The notes beneath the pieces are model-generated. The model saw only the letters and a list, made by a program, of their open reading frames with translations, had not been told where the DNA came from and made no database searches. This document shows, piece by piece, positions 9,601 through 18,222 of a DNA stretch of 64,000 nucleotides. Every line of letters begins with the position of its first letter. The stretch's first letter is position 1. The position numbers were made by a program, and so were the translations under genes. Source of the stretch: Anoxypelagibacter sp902613655 (GTDB lineage Bacteria; Pseudomonadota; Alphaproteobacteria; Pelagibacterales; Pelagibacteraceae); assembly GCA_902613655.1 (NCBI GenBank), contig CACMHR010000003.1:1-64000 (forward strand). The letters run 5' to 3'.

Positions 9601-10551
9601 ATGTTAAAATTAAAAGCACTTCTTTTGACCCAAGGCATGCATGGCATGATTAGTCAGGTCGAAGGCCTTGCAAATGCTTTAGGCTTAAGTTTTAAGCACG
9701 AAAAAATACAACTTAAAAATATTTGGAATTTAATCCCACCTAAGTTTACCCCTGTTTTTGATGGGATACTTAAAAAAAAATTTATTTGTGATTCTAAAGT
9801 TATAATTTCATGTGGCAGAAAAAGTGTAATTCCGTCAATTTTATTGAAAAGAAGATTTAAAAATGAAATATTTAATATCCACATTCAAGATCCAAAAGTA
9901 AACTTTAACAATTTTGATTCGATTATTTGTCCAGAGCATGATGACTTATTAGGTGACAATGTAATAAAAACTAAAGGTGCTATTCACTATCTAACAAACA
10001 AAGAAATACAAAAAAATATAAATTATTTAAAACCTAATCAAGGTGATAAAAAAGTTGTTACTTTTATAATTGGTGGTCCAAACAAATATTATAGTTTTTC
10101 AGAAAAACAAATGGAAATAATGTTTGCTAAAATTAAAAATATGTTTATTTCACCTAAATATAAATTAATTATTATCCCATCATATAGAACACCAGACAAT
10201 ATCTTAAAGCTTGCATATAATTATTTTAACGAGGATCATTTAGTAATTAAAGAAAGAGATAAAAAAGCTTATTTATCCTCACTGGGACTTGCGGATATAA
10301 TTATTGTTACATGCGACTCTACCTCTATGATATCTGAAGCTGCCATTACTGGAAAACCCGTATACGTCGCACAAATGTCAAATAAAAGAAGTATAAACAG
10401 ATTTGAAAAATTTTATAAATTATTTCAAGATCTTGGTATAATAAGAAACTTAGAAAATAAAATTGAACACTGGACCTATAATGGTTTAGACGAAGTAAGT
10501 AGAGCTGCTATACTTGTAAAAGAAAAGATGAAAAAAAATGGAATTATTTAA
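9601..10551 (+). CDS. Mitochondrial-fission ELM1-like protein (DUF1022)
   Basis: Matches the ELM1/DUF1022 family by the N-terminal 'LLLTQGMHGMISQVEGLANAL' type start, which recalls ELM1 'G-x2-GN-x-Q' regions, followed by KHEKIQLKNIWNLIPP and a glycosyltransferase-B-like second half (VTFIIGGPNKYYSF, then VTCDSTSMISEAAITGKPVYV). ELM1 is known from plants as a mitochondrial fission factor; bacterial members, widespread in Alphaproteobacteria, have no agreed role, and the GT-B-like fold suggests a sugar or nucleotide-sugar function. 316 residues. The 3' end overlaps the oxygenase gene by 14 bp, suggesting a coupled pair. Function is unknown. Confidence 0.72.
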   Translation: MLKLKALLLTQGMHGMISQVEGLANALGLSFKHEKIQLKNIWNLIPPKFTPVFDGILKKKFICDSKVIISCGRKSVIPSILLKRRFKNEIFNIHIQDPKVNFNNFDSIICPEHDDLLGDNVIKTKGAIHYLTNKEIQKNINYLKPNQGDKKVVTFIIGGPNKYYSFSEKQMEIMFAKIKNMFISPKYKLIIIPSYRTPDNILKLAYNYFNEDHLVIKERDKKAYLSSLGLADIIIVTCDSTSMISEAAITGKPVYVAQMSNKRSINRFEKFYKLFQDLGIIRNLENKIEHWTYNGLDEVSRAAILVKEKMKKNGII

Positions 10552-11203
10552 TTCTTTAAAATCTAGGTTAGAGTCTTACGACGAACCTTTTAAACATTGG
10601 GCAATAAATAAACCCCTTACAGAATTAGCAATAAAAGAAGTTTGTAATGCAGAGATAGCAAACCCAATCAATGATGGTTTAAATTATGATGGAACAAGAG
10701 CTATTGATGGAGGAGAAGGAAAATATAGGGAGGGAATAAAAACTGGAGGTAAAGCAAAAAAATACAGATGTTTTATTACAAAGAAAAACTCAAAGAACTT
10801 TCCTAATCTTTCAAATTTTGTTGAAGAACTTTGCTCAAAAAATGTACATCAGTATATTGGCGATTTAATTAAAAAAGATTTATCTAATTCCTACGTGAGA
10901 TTAGAAGTTATTTGCGATAGAACAGGATTTTGGCTTAAGCCACACTGTGATATAAAAGAAAAATTACTTTCCTCACTGATTTTTGTTAATCCTTTCAATG
11001 AGTCTGAAAACTTAGGAACAGATTTTTATGATGAAAAACTAAAATTAGTCAAAACAGTTCCATATAGAAATAATTATGGCTATTTTTTTTCAAGTGGCCC
11101 AAATACATGGCATGGAATGGAAAAAAAAGAGATAAAAAAAGAGAGAAGGTGCGTACAAGTCAATTATGTATCTTTTAATACTGACTGGAAAGTCAAAGCA
11201 TAA
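10538..11203 (+). CDS. 2-oxoglutarate/Fe(II)-dependent oxygenase-like protein
   Basis: 221-residue protein with a recognisable metal facial triad on a double-stranded beta-helix: H136-x-D138 in WLKPHCDIK, distal H192 in GPNTWHGM, and an Arg (R203/R204) in KERRCVQVNYV as the likely 2-oxoglutarate ligand. Such enzymes hydroxylate amino acids, peptides or lipids. No closer subfamily is recognised. It starts 14 bp inside the end of the ELM1-like gene and is followed 19 bp later by the Cys-rich mini-protein, so the three may form one transcript. The substrate cannot be inferred. Confidence 0.72.
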   Translation: MELFNSLKSRLESYDEPFKHWAINKPLTELAIKEVCNAEIANPINDGLNYDGTRAIDGGEGKYREGIKTGGKAKKYRCFITKKNSKNFPNLSNFVEELCSKNVHQYIGDLIKKDLSNSYVRLEVICDRTGFWLKPHCDIKEKLLSSLIFVNPFNESENLGTDFYDEKLKLVKTVPYRNNYGYFFSSGPNTWHGMEKKEIKKERRCVQVNYVSFNTDWKVKA

Positions 11204-11222
11204 CCTAGTATAATAAACTTAT

Positions 11223-11414
11223 ATGGCCACTTACGAATGTACAAAATGCGGAATGTCTGTGAACGCTACCTGTGCTAAATGCAATTCTCCTTTGCAGAAT
11301 GATAATTTGAGTCTTGAGAATGGTAAAAACGTTCAGATATCAAAGTGTCCTAACGAACACGGGAAAATAAAGTCGCCTCTTTGCTGTGGCCAGGATATGA
11401 CTTGTACAGCTTAA
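11223..11414 (+). CDS. Cys-rich zinc-ribbon mini-protein
   Basis: 63 residues with eight cysteines: C6-x2-C9 and C17-x2-C20 make a clear zinc-ribbon/rubredoxin-like pair, followed by C42, C54-C55 and C61. The composition and the in-frame CxxC pairs argue for a real metal-binding protein rather than a chance frame. It is adjacent to the 2OG oxygenase on one side and overlaps the carB stop by 4 bp on the other (convergent). Function is unknown; a small zinc-binding or iron-binding accessory protein is a guess. Confidence 0.72.
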   Translation: MATYECTKCGMSVNATCAKCNSPLQNDNLSLENGKNVQISKCPNEHGKIKSPLCCGQDMTCTA

Positions 11415-14400
11415 TTATCTTGAAGAGCTCTCACCCTAATAGGAAATTTTTTTAAAGCTTCAATAGATTCAACACATGCATTTGCTGCAGGCATTGTGGT
11501 AAAATACGGAATTCTATTCATTAAACTTGATCTTCTCAAACTGAAAGAGTCAGATATAGAATCTTTTCCCTCAGTAGTATTAATCACTAATGAGATATTT
11601 TTATTATTTAATTTTTCTACTATATGGGGTGATCCTTGACTTACTTTATTTATCTTTTTACATTTAATACCATTCGAAGTTAAATATCTTGCAGTTCCAG
11701 AGGTGGCAAATATAGAAAAACCTAACTTAATTAATTTTTTCGCATTTATCAAAATTTTTTCTTTATCCTTATCTTTAACCGAAATAAACGCTGTGCCCTT
11801 ATGTGGAATGCTATTATTACTTGCAATCTGGCTTTTTGCAAAGGATAAACCAAAATTTTGATCAAACCCCATTGCTTCACCTGTAGATTTCATTTCAGGA
11901 CCTAAAAGGACGTCAACTTCAGGAAATCTATTGAAAGGAAAAACAGCTTCTTTAACGGCAAAAGAGTTTTTATTTTTTTTATTCAAATTAAATTTCGATA
12001 ATTTTTCCCCAGCCATTACTCTAGATGCTATTTTAGCAATTGGAAGTCCTGTAGCTTTAGAGACGAACGGAACAGTTCTGCTGGCCCTTGGATTTACCTC
12101 TAATACATAGATTTCTTCATCTTTTACTGCAAATTGGATGTTTATTAATCCAATTACCTTAAGAGCAATAGCCAATTTTTTTGTTTGATACTCTATTTCT
12201 TTAATAACATCTTTATCCAAAGTATAAGGAGGTAGCGAACAAGCCGAGTCTCCTGAATGAATACCTGCTTCTTCAATATGTTCCATAATCCCTGCAACAA
12301 AAACTTTTTTTCCATCTGAAATAGCATCAACATCTACCTCTATTGCATCATTTAAAAACTTATCGATAAGCACTGGGCTTGAACCTGAAACTCTTACAGC
12401 TTCATCTATGTATTTTCTCAAGTCTAATTGACTATAAATTATTTCCATACCCCGTCCGCCAAGTACATAAGACGGTCTAATTACAATTGGGAAACCTATT
12501 TTGTTTGCAATTCTAAACGCCTCATTCCTATCTTTTGCTATTCCGCTTTCTGCTTGTCTCAAATTCTCCTTAATAATTACTTTTTTGAATCTTTCTCTAT
12601 CTTCCGAAAGATCAATGGAGTCAAATTGTGTACCTAAGATAGGAATATTACTTTCATTCAAAACTTTTGCTAATTTAATTGGGGTTTGGCCTCCAAACTG
12701 AGCTATAACACCCATTAATTTACCATTTTCTCTCTCTTTTTTTATTATATTTAAAACATTTTCCTCAATTAAAGGCTCAAAGTACAGTCTATCACTAGTA
12801 TCATAATCAGTTGAAACAGTTTCTGGATTGCAATTAATCATTATGGTTTCGTATTTTTTTTGTTTCAAAGCAAAACTTGCCTGGCAACAACAGTAATCAA
12901 ATTCTATTCCTTGTCCTATTCTGTTGGGCCCGCCACCCAATATAATAATCTTCTTTTTATTTGTTGGATTTGATTCACATGCAGATTTATCAGATGTTAA
13001 GTTTTGGTAAGTTGAATACATATAGGGAGTATCAGATTTAAATTCTCCAGCACAAGTATCAATCTTTTTAAAAACAGGAAATACGCCTAATTTTTTCCTT
13101 TGTTTCTGAACTTCTTTAATGCTTTTTCTTGTAAGTTCTGCAATTTTATCGTCAGAAAATCCAATTGATTTGATATGAGACAATTCTTTAAAAGTTTTTG
13201 GAATTCCCTTTCTTCTCAATTTTTTTTCTTCAAAAACTAAATCTGATATTTGTTCTAAAAACCAAGGATCGATCTGCGTTATTTTATAAATATTTTTCAA
13301 AGTAATTCTTCTTCTAAATGCCTCTGCGACAATTAAAAGTTTGTCAGGTAAATTTTGAGCTAATTTATTTCTCAAATCTTTATTTGTTAACTTATTTAAC
13401 AGGTCCAAACCTTTGTATCCTATTTCAAGTGACACCAAACCTTTCTGAAAGGACTCTTTAAAATTTCTACCAATAGCCATTGCTTCGCCAACTGATTTCA
13501 TTGATGTACCTAATTTAGGTTTTGCTAACTTAAATTTTTCGAATGTGAACCTTGGAATTTTTGTTACGACATAATCTATTGTTGGTTCAAATGAGGCAGG
13601 AGTTGTTCCAGTAATCTCGTTTGTTAACTCATCTAATGTGTATCCCACAGCTAATTTTGCAGCAACTTTTGCAATTGGAAAACCAGTAGCTTTTGACGCT
13701 AAAGCTGAAGATCTAGAGACCCTAGGATTCATTTCAATTATAACCATCCTGCCGTTTTTGGGATTAATTGCAAATTGGACATTTGAACCACCAGTCTCTA
13801 CACCTATTTTTCTCAAGCATTCAATCGAAGCATTTCTCATTATCTGAAATTCTTTATCTGTTAGAGTTAACGCTGGAGCAACTGTAACAGAATCACCGGT
13901 ATGAGTTCCCATCGGGTCTACATTTTCAATTGAACAAATTATAATGCAGTTATCCTTTTTGTCTCTCACGACTTCCATTTCAAATTCTTTCCAACCTTCA
14001 AGTGACTCCTCCACTAAAACTTGGTTTTGTGGAGATTCGCTTAAACCAGATTTTATTAAATTGAAAAATTCTTTTTTATTCTTTGCTATACCACCCCCAG
14101 AACCACCTAAAGTGAAAGAGGGTCTTATAATTGCAGGTAAACCAATTTTTTTTAAAACTTTTTTTGAATTATTAAATGAGTTAATAATCTCGGATTTTGG
14201 TAAATCTAAACCAATTTCTTTCATTGATTTTCTAAATAAATCCCTATCCTCAGCTCTTGATATTGCTTTTGCTTTTGCCCCAATTAATTCAACTTTATTT
14301 TTTTTTAGTATTCCTTTTTTTTCCATAGAGATAGCTGTATTCAAAGCAGTTTGCCCACCCATAGTAGGTAAAATTGCATTTGGTTTTTCTTTTTTAATTA

Positions 14401-14629
14401 TTTTTTCAACAATTTCGGGTGTAATTGGTTCAATATAAGTTTTATCTGCAACATCTGGGTCAGTCATAATTGTAGCAGGGTTCGAATTAATTAATATTAC
14501 TTTGTATCCCTCATCTTTAAGAGCTTTACATGCCTGTGTTCCGGAATAATCAAATTCACAAGCTTGACCAATTACAATTGGTCCAGCTCCAATTACTAAA
14601 ATTTTTTTAATATCTTTTCTTCTTGGCAT
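11411..14629 (-). CDS. carB: Carbamoyl-phosphate synthase large subunit
   Basis: Synthesises carbamoyl phosphate from bicarbonate, ammonia and two ATP for pyrimidines and arginine. It shows the duplicated ATP-grasp architecture: two 'IRPS(F/Y)(T/V)LGG(S/R)G' motifs and two 'EMNPR/EVNPR(A/V)SR(S/T)' motifs, then a C-terminal MGS-like allosteric domain (GTAFISVKDKDKEK, ATSGTARYL). 1072 residues is full length. It follows carA with a 23-bp overlap, so the two subunits are translationally coupled. It converges with the zinc-ribbon gene. Confidence 0.98.
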   Translation of the reverse strand: MPRRKDIKKILVIGAGPIVIGQACEFDYSGTQACKALKDEGYKVILINSNPATIMTDPDVADKTYIEPITPEIVEKIIKKEKPNAILPTMGGQTALNTAISMEKKGILKKNKVELIGAKAKAISRAEDRDLFRKSMKEIGLDLPKSEIINSFNNSKKVLKKIGLPAIIRPSFTLGGSGGGIAKNKKEFFNLIKSGLSESPQNQVLVEESLEGWKEFEMEVVRDKKDNCIIICSIENVDPMGTHTGDSVTVAPALTLTDKEFQIMRNASIECLRKIGVETGGSNVQFAINPKNGRMVIIEMNPRVSRSSALASKATGFPIAKVAAKLAVGYTLDELTNEITGTTPASFEPTIDYVVTKIPRFTFEKFKLAKPKLGTSMKSVGEAMAIGRNFKESFQKGLVSLEIGYKGLDLLNKLTNKDLRNKLAQNLPDKLLIVAEAFRRRITLKNIYKITQIDPWFLEQISDLVFEEKKLRRKGIPKTFKELSHIKSIGFSDDKIAELTRKSIKEVQKQRKKLGVFPVFKKIDTCAGEFKSDTPYMYSTYQNLTSDKSACESNPTNKKKIIILGGGPNRIGQGIEFDYCCCQASFALKQKKYETIMINCNPETVSTDYDTSDRLYFEPLIEENVLNIIKKERENGKLMGVIAQFGGQTPIKLAKVLNESNIPILGTQFDSIDLSEDRERFKKVIIKENLRQAESGIAKDRNEAFRIANKIGFPIVIRPSYVLGGRGMEIIYSQLDLRKYIDEAVRVSGSSPVLIDKFLNDAIEVDVDAISDGKKVFVAGIMEHIEEAGIHSGDSACSLPPYTLDKDVIKEIEYQTKKLAIALKVIGLINIQFAVKDEEIYVLEVNPRASRTVPFVSKATGLPIAKIASRVMAGEKLSKFNLNKKNKNSFAVKEAVFPFNRFPEVDVLLGPEMKSTGEAMGFDQNFGLSFAKSQIASNNSIPHKGTAFISVKDKDKEKILINAKKLIKLGFSIFATSGTARYLTSNGIKCKKINKVSQGSPHIVEKLNNKNISLVINTTEGKDSISDSFSLRRSSLMNRIPYFTTMPAANACVESIEALKKFPIRVRALQDN

Positions 14630-15812
14630 TTTTTTTCATTTTTATGTTATTTAAAAATTTTTTGAACAAATATTTACTGTCTTGCGGTCCCGGATTTGCC
14701 TCTGGATGATACTGAACAGAAAATAATTTTTTATTCTTTACTTCAATGCCTTCAATACTTCCATCAAATAAAGATTTGTGAGTGACTTTTACACTTATTG
14801 GAATTGATTTTTCGTCAACTTCAAAACCATGATTTTGACTTGTAATTTCAACTTTATTTGTCAACAAATCCTTTACAGGATGATTTGCTCCTCTATGACC
14901 TAGTGACATTTTTTTAGTCTTTGCACCAAGAGCTAATGATAAAATTTGATGACCCAAACAAATACCAAAGATTGGAATTTTATAGGTAATCAATTTTTTT
15001 ATTATCGGAATAGCGTATTTTCCAGTTGCAGCTGGATCACCTGGGCCGTTGGATAAAAAAATACCATCCGGTTTCAAGCTAATTATATTTTCTGCAGAAT
15101 AATTTGCAGGCACTACAATAACTTTACAATTAATATCAGAAAAACATCTCAGCTGATTTTTTTTAATACCATAATCGATAGCTATAATCTTAAATAGATT
15201 TTTTCTATTTTTTAAGTATCCTTTTTTTTTATCCCAAGACTTAAGAGAATTCCAAGTATAGCTTTTTTTACAAGTAACTTTTTGAGCTAAATCTAAACCC
15301 AAGAGACCTTTCCACGATTTAGATTTTTTAACAAGCTCTTTTATATTGTGTCTACCATTTTTTGAAAACTGTATTATTCCTTTAGGGGCACCTTTGTCCC
15401 TTATATAATTTGTAATTATTCTAGTATCTAAATTGACAATCCCTACAATTTTTCTCTTTTTAAGCCAAATATCTAATTTTTTTATAGATCTATAATTTGA
15501 TGGTTCTGTTATGTTACAATTAAGAACCACACCTTTTGCCCAAGCTTTATCTGCCTCATTATCTTCTGGGTTCGTACCGACATTACCTATATGGGGAAAA
15601 GTAAAATTTATAATTTGATCTGAATAAGACGGGTCTGTAATAATTTCTTGATAACCGGTTATAGAAGTATTAAAGCAAACTTCTCCAACTGCGTTTCCCT
15701 CATAGCCAATACCTTTGCCAAAAAATCTGGTGCCATCCTCAAAAACTAAAATACCTGTTGAAAAATTATGTGAATTATTTTTTTTTTTGTTTCTAATCTG
15801 TCTCAAATACAA
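14607..15812 (-). CDS. carA: Carbamoyl-phosphate synthase small (glutaminase) subunit
   Basis: Class I glutamine amidotransferase that feeds ammonia to CarB. N-terminal domain starts ILVFEDGTRFFGKGIGYEG; catalytic Cys lies in PIFGICLGHQILSLALG, and the His/Glu pair in FSVQYHPEANPGPQDS. The start is uncertain: the first codon of the frame is TTG (15812), there is no ATG before the conserved domain, and homologues begin only about ten residues ahead of ILVFEDGT. A good sigma-70 promoter lies just upstream on the minus strand (-35 15877-15882, -10 15854-15859). Confidence 0.95.
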   Translation of the reverse strand: MYLRQIRNKKKNNSHNFSTGILVFEDGTRFFGKGIGYEGNAVGEVCFNTSITGYQEIITDPSYSDQIINFTFPHIGNVGTNPEDNEADKAWAKGVVLNCNITEPSNYRSIKKLDIWLKKRKIVGIVNLDTRIITNYIRDKGAPKGIIQFSKNGRHNIKELVKKSKSWKGLLGLDLAQKVTCKKSYTWNSLKSWDKKKGYLKNRKNLFKIIAIDYGIKKNQLRCFSDINCKVIVVPANYSAENIISLKPDGIFLSNGPGDPAATGKYAIPIIKKLITYKIPIFGICLGHQILSLALGAKTKKMSLGHRGANHPVKDLLTNKVEITSQNHGFEVDEKSIPISVKVTHKSLFDGSIEGIEVKNKKLFSVQYHPEANPGPQDSKYLFKKFLNNIKMKKNAKKKRY

Positions 15813-15853
15813 CTCATGAGTTAAAGAAAAACCTTTTATTATTGGTTTTGGGC

Positions 15854-15882
15854 TTTATATGAAAAAGGCCAACAATCGTCAA
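15854..15882 (-). promoter_or_regulatory. Sigma-70-type promoter of carAB
   Basis: On the minus strand a -35 TTGACG (15877-15882) and a -10 TATAAA (15854-15859) are separated by exactly 17 bp. Transcription would start near 15847, about 35 nt before the TTG start of carA. The intervening leader can form AAAACC/GGTTTT (stem 6, loop 10). No second convincing promoter for carA is visible. Confidence 0.65.
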
Positions 15883-15937
15883 CCACATTCTTTTTCCTTT
15901 TGAAAAAAAATGTTATTAAAGTAAGTTTAGAAATCTT

Positions 15938-16393
15938 ATGTCCCTTCAAAACAAAATAGAGACAAAACTCAATGAAGCATTAAAAACCAAGGATAAAAAA
16001 ACCTATTCGACTTTACGCCTGGTAGTTGCCGCTATTAAAGACTTATTAATTGCTAAAAAGCTCAAAGATAAGCAAACTTTGCCAGATAATGATTTGATTT
16101 CACTTCTAAAAAAAATGGTTAAACAACGAAATGATTCTTGCGAGGCATACAAGAAGGGCGGGAGAAACGAACTTTTTGAGAATGAAATGTCTGAAATAAA
16201 AATTATTAATCAATTTTTACCAAAACAATTAAGCGAAGATGAAACAAAAAAAATATGTTTAGATACAATAAAAGCAGTTGGGGCTAACTCCGTGAAAGAT
16301 ATGGGCAAAGTAATGGGAGCACTTAAAAAAGAGTATTCTGATGTTTTAGACTTTTCAAAGGTAAGCAAAATTATAAAGGAAAATTTAAACTAA
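15938..16393 (+). CDS. yqeY: GatB/YqeY domain protein
   Basis: 151-residue helical protein of the YqeY family, related to the C-terminal tRNA-interacting domain of GatB. Typical features are the start 'KIETKLNEALKTKDKKTYSTLRLVVAAIK' type pattern, 'LLKKMVKQRNDSCEAYKKGGR' and 'FLPKQLSEDE', ending with 'DMGKVMGALK' and 'DFSKVSKII'. Its biochemical role is not established; a link to tRNA or amidotransferase function is inferred from homology. It lies immediately upstream of dnaG (1-bp spacing), the common yqeY-dnaG-rpoD order, so it leads the macromolecular synthesis operon here. Confidence 0.92.
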   Translation: MSLQNKIETKLNEALKTKDKKTYSTLRLVVAAIKDLLIAKKLKDKQTLPDNDLISLLKKMVKQRNDSCEAYKKGGRNELFENEMSEIKIINQFLPKQLSEDETKKICLDTIKAVGANSVKDMGKVMGALKKEYSDVLDFSKVSKIIKENLN

Positions 16394-16394
16394 A

Positions 16395-18161
16395 ATGAAA
16401 TACCCAAAAAACTATTTAGAAGAAATTAAGCTTAGATTAAAAGTTTCAGAAGTTGTTGGAAAAACAGTTGTACTTAAAAAAAGAGGAAAAGAGTTTATAG
16501 GAATATCTCCATTTACAACTGAAAAAACTCCTTCTTTCACAGTTAGCGATGAAAAGCGTTTTTATCATTGTTTTAGCTCAGGAGAGCATGGAAATGTTTT
16601 TGATTTTGTGATGAAAACACAATCTATAAAATTTGGGGAAGCCGTAAGACAATTAGCTTTACAGGCAGGCATGCAACCTTATAAATTTTCAAAGTTTGAT
16701 GCAGAAAAAGAAAAAAGATACGAGAAATATAAAAACATTTTAAAAGATTTTACCGAATATCATCACAAGATGCTATTCTCAGAAAATACAAATGCTTTAC
16801 AATATTTAGAAAATAGAGGAATTGGAAAAAATATAATATTAGAATTTAAATTAGGATATGTTCCTCATAATTCAGAATTTTATAAAATCATTTCCCAAAA
16901 GTTTTCAGAAAAAGAAATTATGGAGACTGGTTTATTTTTCAAAGACGAAAAGCGAAATAGATTTGCAAATAGATTTAATTCAAGAATAATATTCCCTATT
17001 AAAAATATAGTAGGAGATGTTATTGCTTTTGGTGGAAGGATTATAAAAGATGGTAAGTTCGCAAAATATATTAATTCCCCAGAAACAGAATTTTATAAAA
17101 AAGGTAGACACGTTTTTAATTTAGAAAAAGCCAAATCTTTCCCAAAAAAAAGTGAGGAAGTTATAATAGTCGAAGGATACATGGATGTAATAAGCATTCA
17201 TTCTTCTGGTATAAAAAATGTTGTGTCTAATTCTGGTACAGCTCTAACAGAAAATCAAATAAATTTGATATGGAAATTCTTTTCTGAACCAATAGTTTGT
17301 CTTGACGGTGATAGCAGCGGGCAAAAAGCAGCCTTACGTATAGCAGAAAGTTTACTGCCATTTATAAAAGAAAATAATAAAATTAGTTTCGTATCGCTCA
17401 AAAATGGGATTGATCCAGATGATTATATAAAAGAAAAAGGCAAAGAGGTGTTTGAGAATTTTTTGAAAACAAAATCATCTATCCAAGACTTTATTTGGAA
17501 AATATATTCAAATGAACTTAATAGAAATGATCCATTTGCAGCGACGAAATTTGAAAAGAAATTTAAAAACTTATGTAGAACTATAAAAGATGAAACCCTG
17601 AGAAAACATATCCTGGAATTTTATTTAGAAAAAATTGGAAATTTAACCCCTTTACAGCAATTTAATAATAGAAAAAAAATAGATAATTTTAAAATACTTA
17701 ATGAAACAAAGAAAATTGCCTCTGAAAAAGAACATCTTTCCAAAGAAGAAATTAAAGAATATTCAATATTATTTATTATGATGAATTATCCAGAGCTTAT
17801 TTCGCCGAGAACAGAAATTTTTAAAGATATTTCGTTTTCATCTAAAAGTTTAAACTCCCTTAAATCAGAATTACTAGATTTTATTGTTTCAGATAATCTC
17901 AATGAAAGCAATTTTAATAGTCTTAAAGATAAATATCCAAATCTAATAAAAGATATAAGTCAAAATTCATTTATAAAAAATATTTTTTTAAAGAAAGATA
18001 GCAATCTACAAATCGAGTTGCTTAATGAAATCCTTAAGGAATTAAATGAAATAAAATTTTCAAAAAGAATTGATGAATTAGAAAGTAAACTAATGAAGGA
18101 TTTTGATGAACAGTCCTATTCAGATTTAATTGAGTTAAAAAGCAAGATAAACAAAGAGTAA
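16395..18161 (+). CDS. dnaG: DNA primase (with degenerate zinc-ligand set)
   Basis: Makes RNA primers at the replication fork. The N-terminal CHC2-type domain is present (residues 30-75) but three of the four zinc ligands are changed: the usual CPFH is SPFT (S38, T41) and the YHCFGCG is YHCFSSG (C59 kept, S62). The TOPRIM core is intact (VIIVEGYMDVIS and CLDGDSSGQKAAL around residues 255-310). The C-terminal helicase-binding region is long and lysine-rich; 588 residues is normal. It is flanked by yqeY and rpoD. Template recognition without a bound zinc is an inference from the missing ligands. Confidence 0.97.
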   Translation: MKYPKNYLEEIKLRLKVSEVVGKTVVLKKRGKEFIGISPFTTEKTPSFTVSDEKRFYHCFSSGEHGNVFDFVMKTQSIKFGEAVRQLALQAGMQPYKFSKFDAEKEKRYEKYKNILKDFTEYHHKMLFSENTNALQYLENRGIGKNIILEFKLGYVPHNSEFYKIISQKFSEKEIMETGLFFKDEKRNRFANRFNSRIIFPIKNIVGDVIAFGGRIIKDGKFAKYINSPETEFYKKGRHVFNLEKAKSFPKKSEEVIIVEGYMDVISIHSSGIKNVVSNSGTALTENQINLIWKFFSEPIVCLDGDSSGQKAALRIAESLLPFIKENNKISFVSLKNGIDPDDYIKEKGKEVFENFLKTKSSIQDFIWKIYSNELNRNDPFAATKFEKKFKNLCRTIKDETLRKHILEFYLEKIGNLTPLQQFNNRKKIDNFKILNETKKIASEKEHLSKEEIKEYSILFIMMNYPELISPRTEIFKDISFSSKSLNSLKSELLDFIVSDNLNESNFNSLKDKYPNLIKDISQNSFIKNIFLKKDSNLQIELLNEILKELNEIKFSKRIDELESKLMKDFDEQSYSDLIELKSKINKE

Positions 18162-18222
18162 TTTAAGTATAGATTTTTTGATATTTGTACATATATATAA
18201 TAGTAATCAGCTTTAATTTTCT

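Noticed and set aside
13944..14438. 164-codon frame opposite carB
   Set aside because: It is fully antisense to the conserved N-terminal half of carB and is a composition shadow.
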